A stretch of 40,808 nucleotides of DNA from Polynucleobacter sp. (GCA_023254115.1 JALQYK010000038.1:1-40808); one strand, 5' to 3'; positions 26,409 through 35,599 are shown, counted from the stretch's first letter. Notes: a model not told the origin generated them from the letters alone. A program made the numbers and translations.

Positions 26409-27698
26409 ATGAGCGATACAACACCTTCAACAGAGAAGCCACTTTATTGCTCTTTTTGTGGCAAAAGCCAACACGAAGTAAAAAAACTGATTGCAGGGCC
26501 TTCGGTATTCATTTGTGATGAGTGTATTGATTTATGTACAGACATCATCACTGAAGAAGTTGGTAAGTTGCCTGAGGCAGACCCGCGTGAAGGTTTGCCA
26601 ACTCCGCATGAGATTCGTTCTAGTTTGGATCAGTATGTGATTGGTCAAGACCATGCTAAGAAGCAGTTGGCTGTAGCGGTTTATAACCACTACAAGCGCT
26701 TAAAGCATATTGAAACTACTGGCGCAGGGAAGAATAAGAAAACTATTCATAACGGCGTTGAGTTAGCTAAGAGCAACATTCTTTTGATCGGCCCAACAGG
26801 TTCAGGAAAAACTTTGTTGGCCCAAACTTTAGCAAGATTATTAGATGTGCCGTTTGTGATTGCAGATGCAACCACTTTGACTGAAGCTGGTTATGTTGGT
26901 GAGGATGTGGAAAACATCATTCAGAAGCTTTTACAAGCTTGTGATTACAACGTTGAAAAAGCTCAGAAGGGTATTGTTTACATTGATGAGATCGATAAGA
27001 TTTCACGTAAATCAGACAATCCATCAATTACACGTGATGTATCAGGTGAGGGTGTTCAGCAAGCTTTATTGAAGTTGGTTGAAGGTACCATGGCCTCAGT
27101 TCCGCCACAGGGTGGTCGCAAGCACCCGAATCAGGACTTCTTGCAAGTTGATACAACAAATATTCTATTCATCTGCGGTGGTGCATTTGATGGATTGGAA
27201 AAAGTTATTCAACAACGCACAGTGACTGCTGGCATTGGTTTTGGTGCTCAAGTACGCGGTAAAGACGATCGCTCTATTTCTGAGTTGTTACAAGAAGTTC
27301 AAACGGAAGACTTGATCAAGTTCGGCTTGATTCCTGAGTTGATTGGTCGTTTGCCTGTTGTGGCTACCTTGGCGCAGCTAGATGAAGCTGCTTTGGTGCA
27401 AATCCTAACAGAACCTAATAATGCTTTGGTGAAGCAATACCAAGCCTTATTGGATATGGAAGGTGTTGAGCTAGAGGTTCGCCCTAATGCTTTAAGTGCA
27501 ATCGCGAAGAAGGCGATTGCTCGTAAGACCGGTGCACGTGGTTTACGTTCCATCATTGAGCATGCCTTGATGGATGTAATGTATGACCTACCTAGTCTGG
27601 AGAACGTGCGGCGTGTGGTGATTGATGAAAGCACCATCAATGGTGATGGCAAGCCACTTATGCTTTACCAAGAGGCGTCAGAGAAGACAGCTTCTTAA
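26409..27698 (+). CDS. clpX: ClpX unfoldase ATPase
   Basis: AAA+ unfoldase feeding ClpP. N-terminal zinc-binding domain with Cys14, Cys17, Cys36, Cys39 ([19 protein letters not shown]), Walker A GPTGSGKT (128-135), Walker [11 protein letters not shown], pore loop GYVGEDVEN, the IGF-type ClpP loop as [10 protein letters not shown], sensor 2 ARGLRSIIE. 429 residues. Its last 4 bp overlap the stop of the convergent antitoxin gene. Confidence 0.98.
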   Translation: MSDTTPSTEKPLYCSFCGKSQHEVKKLIAGPSVFICDECIDLCTDIITEEVGKLPEADPREGLPTPHEIRSSLDQYVIGQDHAKKQLAVAVYNHYKRLKHIETTGAGKNKKTIHNGVELAKSNILLIGPTGSGKTLLAQTLARLLDVPFVIADATTLTEAGYVGEDVENIIQKLLQACDYNVEKAQKGIVYIDEIDKISRKSDNPSITRDVSGEGVQQALLKLVEGTMASVPPQGGRKHPNQDFLQVDTTNILFICGGAFDGLEKVIQQRTVTAGIGFGAQVRGKDDRSISELLQEVQTEDLIKFGLIPELIGRLPVVATLAQLDEAALVQILTEPNNALVKQYQALLDMEGVELEVRPNALSAIAKKAIARKTGARGLRSIIEHALMDVMYDLPSLENVRRVVIDESTINGDGKPLMLYQEASEKTAS

Positions 27699-27994
27699 GT
27701 TTGTGTAATAGGTCTGAGACTTAGTCTTAAGCCAAGTGCTTTAAATACTTTCAGAACAGTTGAAAATTCAGGATTGCCATTATCAGTGAGGGCTTTGTAT
27801 AAGCCTTCTCGACTAATTCCAGTTTCTTTTGCTAGCTGCGACATGCCTCTTGCTCGGGCTATCACTCCAAGTGCATGAGTGATTAACTGAGGGTCGCCAT
27901 CCTCAAAGCATGCCTCTAGATAATTATTGATATCTAGCTCTGTTTTTAAATATTCTGCGCTATCCCACTTGGTTAGTTTTTCTTTAGTCATCAC
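27695..27994 (-). CDS. Antitoxin, HI1420-type antidote with HTH
   Basis: 99-residue antidote of the HI1420-like addiction-module family. The region [60 protein letters not shown] is a clear helix-turn-helix with the family's typical end [11 protein letters not shown]. It neutralises the toxin and should bind the palindromic operator upstream. Second gene of the pair, 6 nt after the toxin gene. Its stop overlaps the clpX stop, so clpX and the antitoxin transcript converge with no terminator visible between them. Confidence 0.93.
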   Translation of the reverse strand: MMTKEKLTKWDSAEYLKTELDINNYLEACFEDGDPQLITHALGVIARARGMSQLAKETGISREGLYKALTDNGNPEFSTVLKVFKALGLRLSLRPITQT

Positions 27995-28000
27995 TTTCCC

Positions 28001-28291
28001 CTAAACATTTTTGGATAACGTAATTGCTATTTTGATGTCACCTCTTTGTGAGCTCTTATCACCACCAGCCAAAAGAATCACAATTTGACTACCTTGTTTC
28101 ATGAAATAGATCCTATAGCCTGGGCCATAGTGAATTCGTAATTCAAATATGCCATAACCTACAGATTCACAGTCTCCATAATTTCCTAGTTCAACTCGAT
28201 CAATTCTGGCCTGTATACGTGCTTTTCCTTTTAAGTCCTTTAGGGCAGAAAACCAATCGCTAAATTTAGTTGTTTTAAGTATAGTCACCAT
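28001..28291 (-). CDS. Toxin, RelE/HigB superfamily (HI1419 type)
   Basis: 96-residue small toxin of the HI1419-like group in the RelE/ParE superfamily, expected to cleave mRNA on the ribosome. Features: FSDWFSALKDLKGKARIQAR, IDRVELGNYGDCESVGYGIF, ELRIHYGPGYRIYFMKQG, IVILLAGGDKSSQRGDIKIA. These strands and the GYRIYF/LLAGGDKSSQ pattern are characteristic. Toxin-first order as in higBA. ATG 28291 has TAGGG directly before it. Sits between clpX and lon on the opposite strand. Confidence 0.93.
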   Translation of the reverse strand: MVTILKTTKFSDWFSALKDLKGKARIQARIDRVELGNYGDCESVGYGIFELRIHYGPGYRIYFMKQGSQIVILLAGGDKSSQRGDIKIAITLSKNV

Positions 28292-28296
28292 CCCTA

Positions 28297-28322
28297 TAAA
28301 TGTTAACCATGGTTAACATTTA
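28297..28322. promoter_or_regulatory. 26-bp perfect palindrome, toxin-antitoxin operator
   Basis: Half-site TAAATGTTAACCA (28297-28309) followed by its exact complement TGGTTAACATTTA (28310-28322). It starts 6 nt upstream of the toxin start codon and is the expected autoregulatory site for the HTH antitoxin. The inner GTTAACCATGGTTAAC is unusually symmetric. Confidence 0.85.
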
Positions 28323-28451
28323 AGCAAACTAATTATAAAAAACATAATTATTTTGAGGGATTGATTTATCTATAGATCTGAAAACTCACAATCAGATATG
28401 TAGAACACAACTGAAAAAATGCTTTTTTTCGCAAATTTCTTAGTTTTTACC

Positions 28452-28479
28452 CTTGTTTTTGCATAAAACAGCCCCAAAT
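28452..28479 (+). promoter_or_regulatory. Heat-shock (sigma-32 type) promoter of lon
   Basis: CTTGTTT (28452-28458), 13-nt spacer, CCCCAAAT (28472-28479). Compared with the sigma-32 consensus CTTGAAA-N13-15-CCCCATNT, both boxes fit well. About 50 nt upstream of the lon ATG, which has GGAG. Confidence 0.55.
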
Positions 28480-28536
28480 TCGATGTATTCTTACTGCGTA
28501 GGAAAATACAAATTACACATTTTGGAGATATAAACC

Positions 28537-30963
28537 ATGCCTGGTGACTTGTTACTTCCTTCTGAACCCATCCAGCTGCCTTTGTTGCCGCTAAGAGATG
28601 TGGTGGTGTTCCCACACATGGTGATTCCATTGTTCGTGGGTAGACCAAAATCTATCAAAGCGTTAGAAGCCGCTATGGAAACCGGTAAGAGTGTTTTGCT
28701 TGTTGCGCAAAAAGCAGCTGCAAAAGATGAGCCGGAGGTAGAAGATTTGTATACCGTTGGTTGTATTGCAAAAATTCTACAAATGCTGAAATTGCCTGAT
28801 GGAACCGTTAAGGTCTTGGTTGAGGGTACACAGCGTGCGGATGTTAGCAATGTGGAAGACAGCTTAGAGTATTTCATGTGCGATGCAACACCTCAGGCGA
28901 TTGCAAGTACTGAAGTCCCAGAAATCGAGGCGCTGCGTCGTGCGGTGGTTTCTCAGTTTGATCAATATGTCAAACTTAACAAAAAAATTCCTCAAGAAAT
29001 TTTGGCAACGCTGCAAGGCATCGATGATGCTGGCCGCTTAGCTGACACGATTTGCTCACACTTACCAATCAAGTTGGATCAAAAGCAAAAGTTGCTTGAA
29101 TTACCAACGGTTGTTGAGCGTTTGGAAGCCATTTTGGCTCACCTTGAAAGTGAGATTGATATCTTGCAGGTTGAAAAACGTATTCGTGGACGTGTGAAGC
29201 GTCAGATGGAGAAGAGTCAACGCGAGTATTACTTGAACGAGCAAGTAAAAGCCATTCAGAAAGAATTGGGTGAAGGTGAAGAGGGTGCGGATATCGAAGA
29301 GCTCGAGAAACGCATTAAAGCTGCGAAGATGCCTAAAGAGGCTTTGAAAAAAGCTGAATCAGAAATGAAGAAGTTAAAGTTGATGTCACCGATGTCAGCT
29401 GAAGCTTCTGTGATTCGTAACTACATTGAGACACTGGTGAATTTGCCTTGGAAGAAGAAGAGCAAGGTGAATAATGATTTAACCAATGCAGAAAAAGTGC
29501 TCAATGAAGATCACTATGGCTTGGATAAAGTTAAAGAACGTATTTTGGAATATCTGGCAGTTCAACAGCGTGTTGAAAAGGTCAAAGCGCCAATACTTTG
29601 CTTGGTGGGCCCTCCTGGTGTGGGTAAGACATCTTTGGGTCAATCAATTGCACGAGCAACCAACCGCAAGTTTGTGCGGATGGCTTTAGGCGGTGTGCGT
29701 GATGAGTCTGAGATTCGTGGCCATCGTCGCACCTACATCGGTTCAATGCCAGGCAAAATTTTGACCAGCCTCACGAAGGTGGGTGTACGCAATCCATTAT
29801 TCCTCTTAGATGAAATCGACAAGATGGGTATGGATTTCCGTGGGGACCCAGCTAGTGCGATGCTAGAAGTATTAGATCCTGAGCAAAATCATACCTTCCA
29901 AGATCACTATGTGGAGGTTGATTACGACTTATCCGATGTGATGTTTGTGGCAACGTCTAACTCTTTGAATATTCCGGGTCCGTTGCTAGATCGTATGGAA
30001 GTAATTCGTTTAGCCGGTTACACGGAAGACGAAAAAACCCATATCGCCATGAGCTATCTATTGCCTAAACAAATCAAGGGCAATGGTTTGAAGGCTGGTG
30101 AGATTGCCGTTGATGAGTCAGCTGTTCGCGACATCATTCGTTATTACACACGTGAAGCGGGTGTGCGTGCGTTGGAGCGCGAGATTAGTAAGATTTGCCG
30201 AAAAGTGGTGAAGTTGCTGCTCTTGAAGAAAGAAGCTGCACCTATCAAAGTGGACAGTTCTAATCTAGACAAGTTCTTGTCTGTACGTCGCTATGACTTT
30301 GGTTTGGCAGCGAAGAAAAACCAAGTAGGTCAGGTGACTGGCTTGGCATGGACAGAAGTTGGTGGCGATTTGTTAACCATTGAAGCGGCTGTGATGCCAG
30401 GTAAAGGCAACACCATCAGAACTGGTTCGCTTGGTGATGTGATGAAAGAATCAGTCGAAGCTGCTCGTTCAGTGGTGCGTTCACGTGGTCGTAAATTGGG
30501 TATTGCCGAAGAAGCTTTTGAGAAGAAAGATATTCATATTCACTTCCCAGAGGGCGCAACACCTAAAGATGGTCCATCTGCAGGTATTGCTATTACAACT
30601 GCACTAGTTTCAGTCCTAACTGGTATTCCTGTTAGAGCAGATGTGGCGATGACTGGGGAAATCACTCTACGTGGCGAAGTGTTGCCGATCGGTGGCTTGA
30701 AAGAAAAGCTACTGGCAGCTCACCGTGGTGGAATTAAGTTGGCTTTGATTCCTGAAGAAAATATCAAAGACTTAACTGATATTCCTGATAACGTAAAGAA
30801 CGCGATTGAGATTGTTCCAGTGCGTTGGATTGATAAGGTGTTGGAGTTGGCGCTTGAAAAAATGCCAGAGCCATTGCCTGAGTTAACTCCTGAGGAAATT
30901 GCTAAAGCAGCAGAGGCAAGCAAGACTGCTCAAGCTGCTACTGGCGACGTCTTGAAACACTGA
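28537..30963 (+). CDS. lon: Lon protease
   Basis: ATP-dependent serine protease, degrades misfolded proteins and many antitoxins. N-terminal substrate domain ([20 protein letters not shown]), AAA+ module with Walker [10 protein letters not shown] at 358-366 and [11 protein letters not shown], and the C-terminal proteolytic domain with Ser681 ([14 protein letters not shown]) and Lys724 ([14 protein letters not shown]), the catalytic dyad. 808 residues. The C-terminal tail ([20 protein letters not shown]) is a low-complexity extension. Full length and intact. Confidence 0.98.
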   Translation: MPGDLLLPSEPIQLPLLPLRDVVVFPHMVIPLFVGRPKSIKALEAAMETGKSVLLVAQKAAAKDEPEVEDLYTVGCIAKILQMLKLPDGTVKVLVEGTQRADVSNVEDSLEYFMCDATPQAIASTEVPEIEALRRAVVSQFDQYVKLNKKIPQEILATLQGIDDAGRLADTICSHLPIKLDQKQKLLELPTVVERLEAILAHLESEIDILQVEKRIRGRVKRQMEKSQREYYLNEQVKAIQKELGEGEEGADIEELEKRIKAAKMPKEALKKAESEMKKLKLMSPMSAEASVIRNYIETLVNLPWKKKSKVNNDLTNAEKVLNEDHYGLDKVKERILEYLAVQQRVEKVKAPILCLVGPPGVGKTSLGQSIARATNRKFVRMALGGVRDESEIRGHRRTYIGSMPGKILTSLTKVGVRNPLFLLDEIDKMGMDFRGDPASAMLEVLDPEQNHTFQDHYVEVDYDLSDVMFVATSNSLNIPGPLLDRMEVIRLAGYTEDEKTHIAMSYLLPKQIKGNGLKAGEIAVDESAVRDIIRYYTREAGVRALEREISKICRKVVKLLLLKKEAAPIKVDSSNLDKFLSVRRYDFGLAAKKNQVGQVTGLAWTEVGGDLLTIEAAVMPGKGNTIRTGSLGDVMKESVEAARSVVRSRGRKLGIAEEAFEKKDIHIHFPEGATPKDGPSAGIAITTALVSVLTGIPVRADVAMTGEITLRGEVLPIGGLKEKLLAAHRGGIKLALIPEENIKDLTDIPDNVKNAIEIVPVRWIDKVLELALEKMPEPLPELTPEEIAKAAEASKTAQAATGDVLKH

Positions 30964-31041
30964 TTAACAGTAAGACCCTGACGCAAGTGGTGTAAAAACT
31001 ATTTGTGTCAGGACAAACATTAACTCAAAAGTTGAAAAAAT

Positions 31042-31070
31042 TTGCAGTGAAGATGAAGGTGCTGTATACT
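31042..31070 (+). promoter_or_regulatory. Promoter of tRNA-Val
   Basis: TTGCAG (31042-31047), 17-nt spacer, TATACT (31065-31070), 14 nt before the first tRNA base. No separate terminator follows the tRNA, so the ppiD-like gene may use it too. Confidence 0.65.
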
Positions 31071-31084
31071 CTCGTCTTCTCTGT

Positions 31085-31160
31085 GGGTGCTTAGCTCAGT
31101 TGGTAGAGCGTCGCCCTTACAAGGCGAATGTCGGGAGTTCGACCCTCTCAGCACCCACCA
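31085..31160 (+). tRNA. tRNA-Val (anticodon UAC)
   Basis: 76 nt including encoded CCA (31158-31160). Acceptor GGGTGCT/AGCACCC, D stem GCTC/GAGC, anticodon stem TCGCC/GGCGA with loop CTTACAA (anticodon TAC), T stem GGGAG/CTCTC with loop TTCGACC and one G-U pair. Complete cloverleaf. Confidence 0.97.
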
Positions 31161-31203
31161 CAGATTTCTTCTGACTTTTTCTACGTCAAACCTACCAAAA
31201 TCC

Positions 31204-32652
31204 ATGCTTGAATCGATCCGTAAGTACCAAAAATTACTGATGGGGCTTTTGCTATTGCTCATCCTTCCATCATTTGTCTTTTTAGGCATTGAGAGTTATG
31301 TGCGTGACATGGGCAAAGACAGTGACTTGGTCAAGGTCAACGGCGTTAGCATTACTCGCCAAGAGTTGGATAACGCAGTAAAGGCTAGAGCTGATCGTTT
31401 GCAACAACAGCAAGGGCGCGTTGATTCTGCAATGGTGAATAGTGTGCCATTCAAACAATCAGTATTGGGTGAGATCATTCAGCAACGTTTGTTGGCCTAT
31501 GAGTTGAAATCTCTTAAGCTAGCTGTTAGTCCAGAGGCATTGGCTCGCGATTTGACGCAGATTCCTGAAATTAAAGCTTTGTACAGGGATGGCAAATTTG
31601 ATAATGAGCGTTATGTTCAGTTATTGAAGAGCAATGGCATGACCGTTGATCAATTTGAAGGCACTCGTCGTTATGAGTTAATGACACGCCATGTGTTGAC
31701 ATCTGTGATGGCAACAGGCATTGGCTCTCGTAAGGTTGCTGAAAAAGTATCCCAAGCGCTTGACACTGAGCGTGAAGTTCAAGTGTTACGTTTTGTTCCT
31801 GCTGACTTTTTATCAAAGGTTAATCCGACTCAGCAAGATCTAGAAGCATACTACCAAGCCAATGTAACAGCATATCAAGCACCAGAAACAATTGATGTTG
31901 AGTATGTCGTATTGCAGGCTGACACAAAAGATGCAAAAGCTTATGCTGAAAAAGCTGACCTATTTGCCAATTTGGCTTATGAGCAACCAGATAGTCTGAG
32001 TCCTGTAGCAAATCGTTTGAAGTTATCTGTGCAAACATTCAAAAGTGTGACACGTGGCGGCGCTCAAGCAGGGGGAGCTGATCACCCGTTGAATAACCCT
32101 AAAGTATTGGCAGCAATTTTTAGTGATGACGCAATCAAAAACCGCCGTAATATTGAAGCCATTGAATTGAGTCCTGGTAAGCTCATTTCTGCGCGAGTTA
32201 TCGCTCATAATCCTCAATCCGCTATGCCATTCAATGCTGTAGCCCTGGATGTTAAAAAACAAGTTAGTTTGAAGATGGCGCAGGATTTAGCGATTAAGAC
32301 TGGTCAGGATAAATTACAAGCGTTGCAAAAGAATCCAGCTGATGTGGCTGGTTTTGGTGCTGCTAAGTGGGTATCGCGAAATAAACCAACAGATTTAACT
32401 GGTTCAGCCATAGATGCTGTTACATCAGTGGATCCATCTAAATTGCCTGCTGTGGTCAGTGCAGAAGCTGTTGGTGGTGGTTTAGCAATTTACCGTGTAA
32501 CTAAGATTCAGCAACCTAGCAAAGTCGATCCTAAGTTAAGAGCAAGCCAAGCTCAACAAATTGCTCAGTTGGGTACACAATCAGAGGCAGCCACGTATTT
32601 TGATAGTGTGCGTGAGCGAGCTGGTGTTAAGCAAATTAACCAAGTAAAGTAA
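31204..32652 (+). CDS. ppiD: PpiD-like periplasmic folding factor without visible parvulin domain
   Basis: 482 residues from ATG 31204 (MLESIRKYQKLLMGLLLLLI): N-terminal membrane anchor (LLMGLLLLLILPSFVFLGIE), then a SurA/PpiD N-terminal helical domain (VNGVSITRQELDNAVKARAD, FKQSVLGEIIQQRLLAYELK, YVQLLKSNGMTVDQFEGTRR). Where PpiD normally has a parvulin domain (HILV..., FGYHLIKL) I find none: the sequence runs from PETIDVEYVVLQADTKDAKA directly into the C-terminal helical part (YAEKADLFANLAYEQPDSLS). E. coli PpiD has about 620 residues, so about 140 are missing in frame. The protein could still act as a chaperone. It starts 44 nt after tRNA-Val. Confidence 0.85.
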   Translation: MLESIRKYQKLLMGLLLLLILPSFVFLGIESYVRDMGKDSDLVKVNGVSITRQELDNAVKARADRLQQQQGRVDSAMVNSVPFKQSVLGEIIQQRLLAYELKSLKLAVSPEALARDLTQIPEIKALYRDGKFDNERYVQLLKSNGMTVDQFEGTRRYELMTRHVLTSVMATGIGSRKVAEKVSQALDTEREVQVLRFVPADFLSKVNPTQQDLEAYYQANVTAYQAPETIDVEYVVLQADTKDAKAYAEKADLFANLAYEQPDSLSPVANRLKLSVQTFKSVTRGGAQAGGADHPLNNPKVLAAIFSDDAIKNRRNIEAIELSPGKLISARVIAHNPQSAMPFNAVALDVKKQVSLKMAQDLAIKTGQDKLQALQKNPADVAGFGAAKWVSRNKPTDLTGSAIDAVTSVDPSKLPAVVSAEAVGGGLAIYRVTKIQQPSKVDPKLRASQAQQIAQLGTQSEAATYFDSVRERAGVKQINQVK

Positions 32653-32676
32653 TTCTGATTAAGTAAGGTATTGATT

Positions 32677-32704
32677 AAAAGCCCTGTCTATCAGGGCTTT
32701 TTTT
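32677..32704 (+). terminator. Terminator after the ppiD-like gene
   Basis: GCCCTG (32681-32686), loop TCTAT, CAGGGC (32692-32697), then seven T (32698-32704). Confidence 0.88.
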
Positions 32705-32740
32705 ACGCCACTAATCTAAGTTCATCGATATACTCTGAGT

Positions 32741-34189
32741 ATGTTAAAGCCGTTAATCGCCCTATATTTCTTTGTCTTGGCTGCTATACAGCTAGGCTTA
32801 TTAATCGGCTTATTCCATTACCATCGATCTAGGAACCTGGTGCGACCTAGCCCGTATTGGATGGGTTCGTTAATCGCTAACATTTCAGCCCTGATTGTTT
32901 TTGGCTTTGGGATTATTTTTGTCGATAACGTGGAAAAGCCAGCGTTTAATTTCACTATTGCAAATACACTTTTTTATGTTGCAGCAATTTTTCAATGGTT
33001 ATTTTGTAGATCGTTAAGTCATTCAATTTCACGTCGCTTGGACTTGCTTGCTAAGCTTTCGGTTATCTTATTCTTTGCGGTCTTTGAATTACTACGCCAA
33101 TATGGCGATTTTGAGATTAGAACCATCTACATGGTTAGTTTGGCTTTGTTGTTGTTTGGTTCTCAAATTTATCAATTGCACCAAATTAGAAAAGTTAACG
33201 CATCACCACAGTTAACTTATCTGCAATATGCCACGATGATTGAGTTAGGTTTTGCCATCTGTCGATTGTTGGTGCTAGTTCTTGGGTCTGTATCAATCCA
33301 TCGAGTTGAGCAATTGCCGCAGATTCTGATTTTCTTCACTATTGCTCAGTTTGTTGCTAATACGGTTGCATATATTGCGATTGGTAGTTATTGGACCGAA
33401 AAAATGGCTTTATCGAGCGTTGCTATTTCAGATGAAAATGAAGTCATCAAGAAATTACTATTAGAGCGTGACGAGTTAATTACATCACTATTAAAAGCCA
33501 ATAAAACAGCTGCCACTGGTGCGCTTTCAGCCTCAATTGCTCATGAGCTAAATCAACCCATCACGGCTATTTCTTTAAATACTGAATATTTGAAGTTAAA
33601 GATGGATAGGGGTGTTGATAACCCTTCAGAGATTAAAGACGCAATATTAAATATTGAACAAGACAATCAAAGAATTTCTAGAATTGTTTCTACGCTAAGA
33701 AATATTTTCAAGCAAGATCAGGCAGAACTAATGCCAGTAAATCTTGATGATTTAATTAGAGATTTGATGCCTATTATTTCTCCACAAGCAAAAGCTTGCG
33801 GGATTGAAATTAATCTAAATCTCAATAGTAACCATTTGATTCCTATGAATAGTAATGAGTTCAGTCAGGCAATTCTTAATCTTATGAATAATGCTATTCA
33901 GTCTTTGTCAAATTCACATATCCAGCATAAGAGAATAGATGTATCTACTCAGTTAAAACAAACTGAAGTTCGATTAAGTGTTGCCGATAACGGGTCTGGT
34001 GTCGCTGATGAGTTAAGAGCTAACCTATTTAATCTAATGAGCAGTAATAAGAAAGATGGTATGGGTTTAGGTTTATGGTTATCCAAACATATTATTGATA
34101 GACATCAAGGTAGTATTACCTATCAAGTATCTGAGTACGGTGGTGCTGAGTTTGTAATTACCTTTCCTTTGAAGCCTATTAATGGCTAA
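32741..34189 (+). CDS. Seven-TM sensor histidine kinase, orphan
   Basis: 482 residues. The N-terminal 215 hold about seven hydrophobic helices (e.g. PLIALYFFVLAAIQLGLLIG, IANISALIVFGFGIIFV, QILIFFTIAQFVANTVAYIA), with no periplasmic domain, so the signal is probably sensed in or at the membrane. Then a dimerisation/phosphoacceptor helix with His268 (ALSASIAHELNQPITAISLN) and an ATPase domain: N box LNLMNNAIQS, G1 DNGSGVAD, G2 GMGLGLWLSK. HELNQP is typical of the HPK4 group (NtrB/DctB-like). No response regulator lies next to it, so its partner is unknown. Convergent with tesA, overlapping 11 bp. Confidence 0.88.
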   Translation: MLKPLIALYFFVLAAIQLGLLIGLFHYHRSRNLVRPSPYWMGSLIANISALIVFGFGIIFVDNVEKPAFNFTIANTLFYVAAIFQWLFCRSLSHSISRRLDLLAKLSVILFFAVFELLRQYGDFEIRTIYMVSLALLLFGSQIYQLHQIRKVNASPQLTYLQYATMIELGFAICRLLVLVLGSVSIHRVEQLPQILIFFTIAQFVANTVAYIAIGSYWTEKMALSSVAISDENEVIKKLLLERDELITSLLKANKTAATGALSASIAHELNQPITAISLNTEYLKLKMDRGVDNPSEIKDAILNIEQDNQRISRIVSTLRNIFKQDQAELMPVNLDDLIRDLMPIISPQAKACGIEINLNLNSNHLIPMNSNEFSQAILNLMNNAIQSLSNSHIQHKRIDVSTQLKQTEVRLSVADNGSGVADELRANLFNLMSSNKKDGMGLGLWLSKHIIDRHQGSITYQVSEYGGAEFVITFPLKPING

Positions 34190-34850
34190 GCATTGGCTTT
34201 AATTTAGGCCAAACATTGTTTAACAAGATGCTTTGTGCCTGTGCATTTGGATGAATTTGATCGGTTTGAAATAGTTCAGCTTTATCAGCTACTTTTTCTA
34301 GAAAAAAAGGCAAGTATTCAATCTGTTCAGCGCTCGCCAATTTGCCAAATAAGCGAAAGAATTGGTTGCCGTATTCAGCTCCGTAGTTTGGTGGAATGCG
34401 CATGCCCAGTAGTAATACTTTTGCACCTGTTTGTTTGGATGATTGAATCATCAGCCTTAGATTTTTTTCTGTTGCTTGAAGTTGCAAACCCCGTAATGCA
34501 TCATTTGCCCCTAGTTCAATGATGACAATTTGAGGTTGATGAGTTTTGAGCAGAGTGGCTAGGCGGGTTTGGCCGCCTGCTGTTGTTTCACCGCTGATGC
34601 TAGCGTTAATCACTGTCCAAGAAAGTTGATTAGACTGTAGACGTTTTTCTAGGAGTGCCACCCAGCCAGTGCCACGAGATAAGCCATACTCAGCAGAGAG
34701 GCTATCGCCAATAATTAATAACTTATGGTTATTGGCATAACTATTGGGCATGGCCCAAGCGGATAAGCACAATAAAGCAAAGACCATTACTATGTGTCTT
34801 AAATGAATCCTGTTGATTTGATTTAAAAAATTATTCACTGTGCCTGCCAT
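34179..34850 (-). CDS. tesA: SGNH/GDSL esterase, TesA type
   Basis: Periplasmic arylesterase/lysophospholipase. Block I IIGDSLSAEYGLSRGTGWV (nucleophile Ser), block II ASISGETTAGGQTR, block III GANDALRG, block V DQIHPNAQAQ (Asp, His). The start is uncertain: ATG 34850 gives a signal peptide with basic n-region (INRIHLRH) and core MVFALLCLSAWA, cleaved near SYA; ATG 34787 would lack positive charge; GTG 34838 is another choice. Divergent from ybbA as in E. coli, where tesA and ybbA-ybbP are also back to back. With ATG 34850, the start codons overlap (CATG, 34848-34851). Confidence 0.88.
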   Translation of the reverse strand: MAGTVNNFLNQINRIHLRHIVMVFALLCLSAWAMPNSYANNHKLLIIGDSLSAEYGLSRGTGWVALLEKRLQSNQLSWTVINASISGETTAGGQTRLATLLKTHQPQIVIIELGANDALRGLQLQATEKNLRLMIQSSKQTGAKVLLLGMRIPPNYGAEYGNQFFRLFGKLASAEQIEYLPFFLEKVADKAELFQTDQIHPNAQAQSILLNNVWPKLKPMLSH

Positions 34851-35544
34851 GTCTATGAGCTTATCAAGAAGTGTTTTGAATGTAATGCATTTAGGTAAAA
34901 CCGTCCCAACGGTCGATGGTCCACTAACGATTTTGCATGATATTTGCTTTTCTGTTGATGAGGGCGATAGCTTGGCGATTGTTGGTGCTAGTGGTTCTGG
35001 CAAAAGCACCTTATTGGGATTAATGGCTGGTTTAGACACGCCTACTGTTGGGCAGATCTGGCTGTTGGATAAAGATATTTCAGGAAGTGATGAAAATACT
35101 CGCGCAGCCATCCGAGCACATCACGTCAGTTTTGTATTTCAGTCATTTCAGCTGATAGATCACTTGAATGCTCTGGAAAATGTTCAATTACCTCTTGAAC
35201 TGGTGGGTATGCCAAGAGCCGAAGCTGCTGCTAAGGCGCAGGTATGGTTAGAGAAAGTCGGGTTGAAAGATCGCTTAAAACATCGACCGAAGACTTTGTC
35301 GGGTGGTGAGCAGCAGCGAGTGGCTTTGGCTAGGGCATTTGTGACAGAACCTGATATTTTATTTGCCGATGAGCCAACAGGTAGTTTGGATGAGCAAAAT
35401 GGTCAAAAAATCATCGATTTGCTCTTTCAGTTGAACCAAGATATGGGGTCAACCTTGGTTCTGGTTACTCACGATACAGCCTTAGCCAAGCGATGTAAGC
35501 GCCAGATGGTTTTAAATGCTGGGCAGCTGATTTTGGCGACCTAA
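34849..35544 (+). CDS. ybbA: ABC transporter ATPase, YbbA type
   Basis: ATPase of a FtsX-like MacB/LolD-family exporter. Walker A VGASGSGKSTLLGL, Q loop FVFQSFQLIDHLNALENVQL, signature LSGGEQQRVALARAF, Walker B ILFADEPTGSLDEQ, H loop VLVTHDTAL. 231 residues from ATG 34849; GTG 34840, ATG 34855 and ATG 34885 are alternatives and no ribosome site decides. Adjacent divergent tesA supports YbbA. The permease ybbP, usually downstream, is absent here: the next gene is purL. Confidence 0.88.
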   Translation: MSMSLSRSVLNVMHLGKTVPTVDGPLTILHDICFSVDEGDSLAIVGASGSGKSTLLGLMAGLDTPTVGQIWLLDKDISGSDENTRAAIRAHHVSFVFQSFQLIDHLNALENVQLPLELVGMPRAEAAAKAQVWLEKVGLKDRLKHRPKTLSGGEQQRVALARAFVTEPDILFADEPTGSLDEQNGQKIIDLLFQLNQDMGSTLVLVTHDTALAKRCKRQMVLNAGQLILAT

Positions 35545-35593
35545 ATTCTGCCAAAAATAGCTTTAAAAACAAGAGGTCTTATCCCATTCGTTT

Positions 35594-35599
35594 TATAAT
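35594..35599 (+). promoter_or_regulatory. -10 box of purL (possible leaderless transcript)
   Basis: Perfect TATAAT whose last base is only 6 nt before the purL ATG (35606). Initiation at the usual distance would place +1 at or next to the A of ATG. No Shine-Dalgarno is visible between them and no good -35 box is seen. Confidence 0.5.

Noticed and set aside
30976-31013. Terminator after lon
   Set aside because: A long imperfect stem CCTGAC...GTCAGG exists, but it has a large loop and no following T-run.
31087-31203. N-terminal extension of the ppiD-like frame
   Set aside because: It is the translation of tRNA-Val and its spacer; the real start with the membrane anchor is ATG 31204.
34851-35111. 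Long N-terminal extension of the tesA frame
   Set aside because: It is antisense to the ybbA Walker A region and precedes a clear signal peptide.
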